DNA of 64,000 bases from Litchfieldia alkalitelluris (lineage in GTDB: Bacteria; Bacillota; Bacilli; Bacillales; Bacillaceae_L), in the NCBI RefSeq assembly GCF_002019645.1, contig NZ_KV917374.1, positions 647,452 through 711,451 of the forward strand, given 5' to 3'. Shown here piece after piece: positions 59,066-64,000 of the stretch (positions are counted from its first letter, which is position 1; every line of letters begins with the position of its first letter). Both the position numbers and the translations under genes were made by a program. The notes under the pieces are model-generated. The model was not told the origin of the DNA. It ran no database searches and worked only from the letters and a program-made list of their open reading frames with translations.

Positions 59066-59566
59066 ATGCACACAGAGACAACAAGATTAATAGAAATCGA
59101 GTGGAAAGGACCGTACTTATTGAGCGAAATAGCCCAGATCAAGGATTCAGAAATTGATTATGGCTTATATCAAATCTATGGTAGACATCCTGTTTATGGG
59201 AGTAATGTGCTGCTCTATATCGGCAAAGCAGATAGACAAACAATCGGGAAGAGAGTGTCCCAAGAGGCTTGGGATGATACGAATGATTCCAGCTCTATTA
59301 AAATCTATGTAGGTCGTCTAATTGGCTCGAATACACCTGAGGAAATCGTTTGGTCTGAAGAGATAGACTTGGCTGAACGTATGTTGATTAATGTTCATAA
59401 GCCTGCCTACAACTCAAAGAGCATTGCTAGATTGCCTGATGCTGAGTTGCAGAATGTTCATATTTTGAATTGGGGAGATCACTGTAGCTTGCTTCCTGAG
59501 GTTTCAGGATTCCGATGGACGTCGAAGTTGTATGATGTGGAGTATGATTACTACCGGTATAAATAG
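59066..59566 (+). CDS. GIY-YIG-like nuclease-fold protein
   Basis: A 166-residue protein with AGAGGGA before the ATG. The GIY-YIG signature appears as YGLYQIYGRHPVYGSNVLLY followed by IGKADRQTIGKRV. An acidic residue that may match the catalytic Glu is in EEIDLAERMLINVHKPAYNS, where ERMLI..HKPAYN fits the end of the domain. So it may be an active DNA-cutting enzyme. Followed after 13 bases by the gene at 59580. Confidence 0.75.
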   Translation: MHTETTRLIEIEWKGPYLLSEIAQIKDSEIDYGLYQIYGRHPVYGSNVLLYIGKADRQTIGKRVSQEAWDDTNDSSSIKIYVGRLIGSNTPEEIVWSEEIDLAERMLINVHKPAYNSKSIARLPDAELQNVHILNWGDHCSLLPEVSGFRWTSKLYDVEYDYYRYK

Positions 59567-59579
59567 AGGTGAAAGTTAT

Positions 59580-60203
59580 ATGAGTATAAATGAGAAACTA
59601 GCAGATTTATATAGCAAGTGGACTACTTCTGATCATTTTGTATCAGGTGGCGTTGTGGATGAGGAGAAGTATCATTCTAGCAAGGTTAAAGTTCTTATGT
59701 TATTAAAAGAAGTAAATGACCCTTATCAGACCGAAAATTGGTCACTAGTTGATCTAATACAAGACCAAATACAGTTAAAAAGGAACTTCCCTGTGTGGAA
59801 AAGGGCTGGAGAATGGAATTATGGTTTGCAACATAACTGGCCATATTATGTCGAGGCTTCACAAAATTTTGCTGAAGGTTTAAGCTCTATAGCCACGACC
59901 AATCTCAAAAAATCGGGTGGCACTGGTGAAAGTAATATGGAAGACATAATGACACATGCGAAAGAGCAGCTAGATTTATGGACGCAAGAAATTGAGATTA
60001 TGAAGCCTGATCTTGTTATTTGTGGTGGAACTTATTCGATTGTGGCTGAATTATTAGCTTTGCAAAACCAGGTATCTCCAGCCGGAACAAATTACGGTAA
60101 GGCGTTAAATACCACGTTCATTGACTTTTATCACCCTGCATATCGAATCAGCCCCAAAGTCTTATATGCGTATTTTAAAGAAACTATACATAGTATCGTA
60201 TAA
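59580..60203 (+). CDS. Uracil-DNA-glycosylase-like superfamily protein
   Basis: A 207-residue protein. The ATG at 59580 has GAGGTGAAAG before it and is preferred to an in-frame ATG at 59532 inside the previous gene. Features: VKVLMLLKEVNDP in place of the UDG water-activating loop, IMKPDLVICGGTYSIVAELL in the middle and IDFYHPAYRISPKVLY, which matches the UDG HPA/S region. Catalytic residues cannot be proven. Partner of a GIY-YIG-like protein, so a DNA-directed role is likely but inferred. Confidence 0.6.
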   Translation: MSINEKLADLYSKWTTSDHFVSGGVVDEEKYHSSKVKVLMLLKEVNDPYQTENWSLVDLIQDQIQLKRNFPVWKRAGEWNYGLQHNWPYYVEASQNFAEGLSSIATTNLKKSGGTGESNMEDIMTHAKEQLDLWTQEIEIMKPDLVICGGTYSIVAELLALQNQVSPAGTNYGKALNTTFIDFYHPAYRISPKVLYAYFKETIHSIV

Positions 60204-60209
60204 AGTCGC

Positions 60210-60249
60210 AAGAGTATTCATCTGAAAATAGATGGGTGCTCTTTTTTTT
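60210..60249 (+). terminator. Terminator after 59580 gene
   Basis: AAGAGTATTCATCT pairs with AGATGGGTGCTCTT, followed by TTTTTT. Confidence 0.8.
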
Positions 60250-60278
60250 GCTGTCCCATGGACTAGAGCTAATAGTGA

Positions 60279-60311
60279 AATGGAAGCGCGAGAACCGTCC
60301 CCTTGCTCCCC
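60279..60311. repeat. GGGACGGTTCTCGTGCTTC repeat, inverted orientation
   Basis: GGAAGCGCGAGAACCGTCCC followed by CTTGCTCCCCC. Confidence 0.85.
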
Positions 60312-60384
60312 CAAAAAGAGTTAGTTACTCTTGTCCCTTTTTCCCATCTTCCCTCTATAACTAGTGTGAAGGGAGGTGAAACAC

Positions 60385-60600
60385 ATGGCAACACAAGTTA
60401 TCACAGGTACGTCATTACGTTTAATTTTTGAAGCGGGTGTCGATCAATTTGGTGAAATGAAGTACAAATCAAAGAACTATAACAACATCAAAACGAGTGC
60501 AACACCTGACGCGCTATTTGCAACAGCGAATGCTCTTTTAGGGCTTCAAAGTTTAAAGAATGCGGGAATTCGTCGATTTGACACGAACGACATTTTTTAA
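60385..60600 (+). CDS. DUF1659 family protein
   Basis: A 71-residue protein, ATG at 60385 behind GGGAGGTG. Reads MATQVITGTSLRLIFEAGVD, with TSATPDALFATANALLGLQS and the end RRFDTNDIF. Intact paralog of the frameshifted gene at 51497. The surrounding 500 bp including promoter-like CTCTATAACTAGTGTGAAGG is also shared, so the whole pair was duplicated. Confidence 0.9.
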   Translation: MATQVITGTSLRLIFEAGVDQFGEMKYKSKNYNNIKTSATPDALFATANALLGLQSLKNAGIRRFDTNDIF

Positions 60601-60641
60601 TGAGTAGGTGAACTTAATAATCTAAGAAAGGAGGAGAGAGA

Positions 60642-60860
60642 ATGGCTAAAACGTTGGAAATGAGCTTTAGTACGGTAGATGGTAAGACAGCCAAGATGTC
60701 AATTGATAACCCAATTGAGCCGGTTGATGTAGTTGCTTTGGCGGCTGCGATGGACGCGATTGTTGCTGCTAATGTGTTTATTACGTCTGGTGGCGACCTT
60801 GTTGGGAAGTTGGGTGCTCGAGTGATTGAGCGTAATGTAGAAGATGTTATTATAGGCTAA
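60642..60860 (+). CDS. DUF2922 family protein
   Basis: A 72-residue partner of the DUF1659 protein, with AAAGGAGGAGAG before the ATG. MAKTLEMSFSTVDGKTAKMS, IDNPIEPVDVVALAAAMDAI, NVFITSGGDLVGKLGARVIE. Differs at about a dozen positions from the copy at 51753. Function unknown. Confidence 0.9.
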   Translation: MAKTLEMSFSTVDGKTAKMSIDNPIEPVDVVALAAAMDAIVAANVFITSGGDLVGKLGARVIERNVEDVIIG

Positions 60861-60868
60861 TTAGCTGA

Positions 60869-60897
60869 AAGTCCCTTTCTATTTAAGAAAGGGACTT
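60869..60897 (+). terminator. Terminator after DUF2922
   Basis: AAGTCCCTTTCT pairs with AGAAAGGGACTT. Confidence 0.7.
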
Positions 60898-60922
60898 CAC
60901 CTTTATTTTGTTAAGTGGAATA

Positions 60923-60951
60923 AGGAAGCGTAAGAACCGTCCCCATGCTCC
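60923..60951. repeat. GGGACGGTTCTCGTGCTTC repeat, inverted orientation
   Basis: GGAAGCGTAAGAACCGTCCC followed by CATGCTCCC. Confidence 0.8.
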
Positions 60952-61070
60952 CAAATAGCTATAAATTGGTCTTTGATTAAAAAGATAGTTATTTTGCTAA
61001 AAAACAGTTGTTCAGTCAAATTATTATTCCTATACTTTTAGTAACAAATACTTCTAGGGGAGTTGAAGTG

Positions 61071-61412
61071 ATGAAAATTGAACAACTATGGGAAGAGGCA
61101 GTAAATTTAGCAGAAAAAAGTGAATCGATTACTACCTTAAAAGAAAAGGCCACCGCCAAGGTAGTAGAAGTGAATCCAAACTCAATAAAGCTAATGCTAA
61201 CTAAAGGAAAGTCTATAGAACTTGAGAAGAAACATTTCGAAAAAGCTTTAGAAGTTCTGAATGAGAAAGGGAGGGTTAGACAACATTTTGTTAAAAATCC
61301 AAAGGTCGAGCGATACGTTCTTGGTCTAATGATGATGCTTCCCGCCTTTAGAAAAGAGGAGCAATTTGAAGCGGAAACCTGTGAGTATAAAAAATTTATT
61401 GTTTATAAATAA
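61071..61412 (+). CDS. 113-residue hypothetical protein
   Basis: Soluble charged protein. The ATG at 61071 has GGGGAGTTGAAG before it. Reads MKIEQLWEEAVNLAEKSESI, ATAKVVEVNPNSIKLMLTKG, and ERYVLGLMMMLPAFRKEEQF. No family recognised. The pattern suggests a small beta-alpha domain followed by a helical tail. A short hairpin terminator lies at 61554. Confidence 0.62.
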   Translation: MKIEQLWEEAVNLAEKSESITTLKEKATAKVVEVNPNSIKLMLTKGKSIELEKKHFEKALEVLNEKGRVRQHFVKNPKVERYVLGLMMMLPAFRKEEQFEAETCEYKKFIVYK

Positions 61413-61553
61413 GAAGTGTAGGAAAAGGCTTTAAATTGGTCTTCTATTTCTAAGATCGAAGAGTAATTATAGGTGGAATAAAGTGGTAACGAAGTATACT
61501 TAAATTTAATTCGTCTAGGTCGAGTTGATATCGAAAACAAGATGAATTAGTTT

Positions 61554-61578
61554 AAGAGTGTCTTTAGGACTCTTTTTG
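61554..61578 (+). terminator. Probable terminator
   Basis: AAGAGTG-TCTTTAGG-ACTCTT followed by TTTG. The 61413-61774 space also holds a weaker hairpin (GGTCCATT...AAATGGACC, 61673-61701), and no gene. Confidence 0.6.
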
Positions 61579-61774
61579 TTATGCGTTGGTGTAAAGTCTG
61601 CATTAGTGTGATTGAAAAATATATATAAATACTAGATGCAACATCACCTTAGATATATTCGGGTATTGTTTGAGGTCCATTCCTGTAACTGAGAAATGGA
61701 CCTTTACTCCTCCAGTGGGCCAACAGGCCTACAGGTACTTAGCTATTTCAATCAGATTGAAGCTCGAACCACAC

Positions 61775-62125
61775 CTATGCTTCCTCTTTCGGATCATGTC
61801 CATAGTTATTGTATCCATGTTCACCTTCAATAATCATGAAGATCAACAAGATAATCGCCCCAATAATTGGGATGAAGCTTATGAAGAACCACCAGCCGCT
61901 TTTGCCTGTGTCATGCAGCCTTCGAACGGTAACTGCTATCGAAGGTAACAGGATGAATAGCGAATATAGTCCGGTAAATATCCCAGGTAACCCCATAATA
62001 CCTTCAATCATGACGAGACCAAGCGAGATGAGGAAATTCATCAAGTAGAACATCCAATATTCCATTCGCCTTGCTCTTCCGTCAAAATTCACATAATTTT
62101 GTATAACCTTAACATACCATTGCAT
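61775..62125 (-). CDS. DUF805 family membrane protein
   Basis: A 116-residue inner membrane protein with four hydrophobic segments. Diagnostic phrases are NFDGRARRMEYWMFYLMNFL near the start and VTVRRLHDTGKSGWWFFISF later, both hallmarks of DUF805 (YhaH-type). GAGGTGATA precedes the ATG. The function of the family is unknown. Single gene on the minus strand. Confidence 0.9.
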   Translation of the reverse strand: MQWYVKVIQNYVNFDGRARRMEYWMFYLMNFLISLGLVMIEGIMGLPGIFTGLYSLFILLPSIAVTVRRLHDTGKSGWWFFISFIPIIGAIILLIFMIIEGEHGYNNYGHDPKEEA

Positions 62126-62208
62126 ATTATCACCTCTAATACCTATTTCTATATACTTAATAACCCAAGTATGCAGATTGAAACATCACGAAGCGGGAAA
62201 AATAAAGT

Positions 62209-62313
62209 TTAAGACCAGAGCTTTGGCGTCCCGACTGTTAATAAAACAATAGTGCCAGTTAGAACGGCTAGTTGCGCTTTTGAATCTAACTTGTGGAAGA
62301 TCTTAATAAACAT
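62209..62313 (-). CDS. 34-residue membrane peptide
   Basis: ATG at 62311-62313 with GAGGTG 7 bases before it. The product is MFIKIFHKLDSKAQLAVLTG followed by TIVLLTVGTPKLWS, a short amphipathic start plus one membrane segment. Good ribosome-binding site, no family recognised. It is upstream of the DUF805 gene on the same strand, 83 bases away, and may share its transcript. Confidence 0.55.
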   Translation of the reverse strand: MFIKIFHKLDSKAQLAVLTGTIVLLTVGTPKLWS

Positions 62314-62433
62314 GTAAGCACCTCACTTCTTAATAAAGTGGTGTTCTTCTATGTAGTACGTGTTAGGGATCGAAAAAGATTCACTAAATTCAAATTTGGG
62401 CGAATGCTTGGTAAGTAGGGGTTTCTTGAGAAA

Positions 62434-62505
62434 AAGAAGCACGAGAACCGTCCCAGCGCTCCGCAGAGGCAAACGGAAGCACGAGAACCGTCCCCCTGCT
62501 CCCGA
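62434..62505. repeat. GGGACGGTTCTCGTGCTTC repeat, two inverted units
   Basis: GAAGCACGAGAACCGTCCCA and GAAGCACGAGAACCGTCCCC separated by GCGCTCCGCAGAGGCAAACG. Confidence 0.85.
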
Positions 62506-62560
62506 GTATTTTTACGTTAAAGTGAGTAATACTAAGAAAAAATTAAGGGACGATGGTGTT

Positions 62561-63103
62561 TTGAGTACTTTTGAAAAAATGGATGCGTTGGCAAGGCAAA
62601 ATACGGAGTTGGTTGAGAAGGTTATTGTTATTTGGAAAGATGAGGTTGTGTTTTCGTGGCGGTGGTGGTTTGGTGTTGCTATTTCTGTACTAGCATGGGT
62701 GAGTTGGTGGGTGGTACATAAGAAAGAAAGTAGGTATCGCCTGCTAACCGCTGGATTTTTCGTGATGTTAATTTCCTTAGTGCTTGATTCGATGGGAGTT
62801 CAGTTGGGCTTGTGGTCGTATCGATATGAGGTCACACCCTTTATGCCTGCTTATTTGCCATATGATTTGGCATTAATGCCTGTTACCATCATGATTCTTA
62901 TTCAGGTTAAACCAAGAAGTTCTCCTGTGGTAAAAGGAATCATTTTTGCGGCTTTGTCTTCTGTTATCGGGGAACCGGGGATTGTTTGGCTTGATTTATA
63001 TAAACCGATTCACTGGAAAATATATTATTCATTACCGATTTATTTTATCATCTATCTGATTGCCCATTGGTTAACGTCAAGGCAACAATATGAAAAGCTT
63101 TAA
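62561..63103 (+). CDS. CBO0543-like multi-pass membrane protein
   Basis: A 180-residue protein with five to six hydrophobic segments (for example WWFGVAISVLAWVSWWVVHK, LTAGFFVMLISLVLDSMGVQ, YSLPIYFIIYLIAHWLTS). Pattern YRYEVTPFMPAYLPYDLALM and SVIGEPGIVWLDLYKPIHWK matches Bacillus proteins called CBO0543 family, of unknown role. The TTG at 62561 is chosen (AAGGGA 10 bases upstream). The longer frame from 62360 runs through repeat units and is not credible. Confidence 0.72.
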   Translation: MSTFEKMDALARQNTELVEKVIVIWKDEVVFSWRWWFGVAISVLAWVSWWVVHKKESRYRLLTAGFFVMLISLVLDSMGVQLGLWSYRYEVTPFMPAYLPYDLALMPVTIMILIQVKPRSSPVVKGIIFAALSSVIGEPGIVWLDLYKPIHWKIYYSLPIYFIIYLIAHWLTSRQQYEKL

Positions 63104-63213
63104 AGCTGATTTACTGTAGTTTACCCAACTTCCAGTAAGTTATAGCATAGTAAAAGGTGTTGGTGAGCATTCTATAATCGAGTCCTTTTAATCTAAGTGA
63201 GGAGGCTTATCAG

Positions 63214-63642
63214 ATGACACAACAACCAGAACGTCAACTGTTATTACCAGAGGTAGCTGAATCTGTTCTTGGCACACAAAAAGCCGTGGATCTTGCGCAA
63301 ACAGGAATGTTTGAGTTTGCGACTGAACATGCGATTGAAGAAATTCTTGAGCAAACACAGCCCATGAATTACAAACCAACGCAGAATAATCAAAGTATCC
63401 AACAACAAGAACAGCAGAAATTGCAAAAATTACAGCAAGATGTATCAAATGCATTTCAACAGCTTCAAATCGAAAGTAAGCAGCTTCTTCAAGCACAACA
63501 ACAGGTTCAAACTGAGACTCAACATCTTCAACAAGCACAAAAACAACTGCGAAAAGAACAAACAGATGTTCAAATGGCGCAACAGAAATTTCAACAAGCC
63601 CAAGCTGCGGCACTCGCATTTCAGGATAGCCGTCAGCACTAA
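63214..63642 (+). CDS. Glutamine-rich coiled-coil protein
   Basis: A 142-residue soluble protein behind GAGGAGG. N-terminal 50 residues (RQLLLPEVAESVLGTQKAVD, MFEFATEHAIEEILEQTQP) may be a small helical domain. Residues 55-140 are nearly all Gln-rich coiled coil (QQEQQKLQKLQQDVSNAFQQ and similar). It is intact and followed by a terminator. No known function. The low-complexity part makes any homology call unsafe. Confidence 0.7.
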   Translation: MTQQPERQLLLPEVAESVLGTQKAVDLAQTGMFEFATEHAIEEILEQTQPMNYKPTQNNQSIQQQEQQKLQKLQQDVSNAFQQLQIESKQLLQAQQQVQTETQHLQQAQKQLRKEQTDVQMAQQKFQQAQAAALAFQDSRQH

Positions 63643-63656
63643 CAATAGGTTAAAGA

Positions 63657-63687
63657 AGAGTCAACGTTTTGGCGTTGGCTCTTTTTT
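63657..63687 (+). terminator. Terminator after the Gln-rich gene
   Basis: AAGAGTCAACG pairs with CGTTGGCTCTT followed by TTTT. Confidence 0.85.
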
Positions 63688-63760
63688 AGTGAAATGGACC
63701 TAGAATAAAGATGAAAGAGTTGGTAGATACTACCTCTATTAAAATAATGAGGTGGACGAG

Positions 63761-63916
63761 ATGGTCTTACAAGGATTTAAGAAAATCATTTGGTTGTTAA
63801 TAGGAAGTACGATTTTATCATCTATTTTTAGTATTGTGATGTTAATCTTGGGCTTGAAAACTCATAATGATGTAAAGAAAATCAAGGAAATGAATATTAA
63901 CAGATATCAAATTTAG
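63761..63916 (+). CDS. 51-residue membrane peptide
   Basis: ATG at 63761 with GAGGTGGACG before it. The product begins MVLQGFKKIIWLLIGSTILS, contains one long hydrophobic segment (residues 9-31) and ends DVKKIKEMNINRYQI. Followed by a terminator at 63932. No family recognised. The basic ends suggest a single-pass protein. Confidence 0.62.
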   Translation: MVLQGFKKIIWLLIGSTILSSIFSIVMLILGLKTHNDVKKIKEMNINRYQI

Positions 63917-63931
63917 TAAATCTTACGTAAG

Positions 63932-63961
63932 AGTGGCATGTATATTGACACTCTTTTTTAT
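63932..63961 (+). terminator. Terminator
   Basis: AGAGTGGC-ATGTATATT-GACACTCT followed by TTTTT. Confidence 0.75.
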
Positions 63962-64000
63962 GTGAATATACTTTTAAATATACAAAAAATACCATAAAAT

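Noticed and set aside
61670-61948. 92-residue plus-strand frame
   Set aside because: Antisense to the well-supported DUF805 gene; no ribosome-binding site.
62360-62560. N-terminal extension of the CBO0543-like protein
   Set aside because: It passes through two dispersed repeat units (RSTRTVPALRR-type residues); a TTG with AAGGGA upstream at 62561 is more likely.

Overview
The window looks like chromosome from a low-GC, spore-forming member of the Bacillaceae. Supporting signs are purine-rich Shine-Dalgarno sites with frequent TTG/GTG starts, a class D sortase with an LPNTA substrate, SpoIID, LCP, DUF3231, DUF1659 and DUF2922 proteins, and intergenic repeat families of Bacillus type. No rRNA, tRNA, CRISPR array or replication origin was seen.

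Layout. 0-4.5 kb: the 5' part of an IS256-type transposase, a membrane-anchored protein, a c-di-GMP-I riboswitch on the minus strand driving a 44-residue ORF, a 38-residue membrane peptide and glycerate kinase. 4.5-8.5 kb: sortase D and its acidic substrate, phosphatidylserine synthase and signal peptidase I. 8.7-12.2 kb: a SpoIID/SH3 protein with a long PAPT repeat, then a cupin / DJ-1 / small membrane protein cluster. 12.2-20 kb: a 21-bp tandem repeat; an ECF sigma/anti-sigma pair; a MarR, flavoprotein and azoreductase group sharing one 16-bp palindrome; five tandem ECF-type promoters in front of two near-identical secreted proteins that resemble the sensor domain of the anti-sigma factor. 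20.1-22.7 kb: an IS200/IS605 element (TnpA, a TnpB without its zinc ribbon, probable omega RNA) inside a decayed acetyltransferase gene. 23-27.2 kb: EthD, SpeD, VOC, DUF3231, LCP and a small membrane protein.

28-36 kb holds an operon of four different dynamin-like GTPases behind a promoter whose -10 lies in a perfect 21-bp palindrome. 36-41 kb holds a class B sortase, apparently started from ATA, and a 1284-residue surface protein with a complete internal sorting signal followed by a second signal peptide, a VWA domain and a lipase-like domain. 41.6-45 kb has an M6 metalloprotease and a second c-di-GMP-I riboswitch with two small genes. 45.3-50.9 kb is an SF1 helicase plus PLD-family gene pair, bracketed by the two halves of a broken GGDEF-EAL gene in opposite orientation, which suggests a repeat-mediated inversion.

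51-64 kb has two DUF1659/DUF2922 gene pairs (one frameshifted) and decayed relics, three zinc-ribbon proteins including a TcaA-like one, an IS3-family element, a small cluster with GIY-YIG and glycosylase-like proteins, DUF805 and CBO0543-type membrane proteins and several tiny membrane peptides. Right of about 27.2 kb the intergenic spaces carry about 14 loci of a repeat built on GGGACGGTTCTCGTGCTTC. Some copies lie exactly at rearrangement or insertion junctions.

The strongest candidates for undescribed biology are the ECF decoy-like module, the four-dynamin operon, and the sortase B / dual-signal surface protein.
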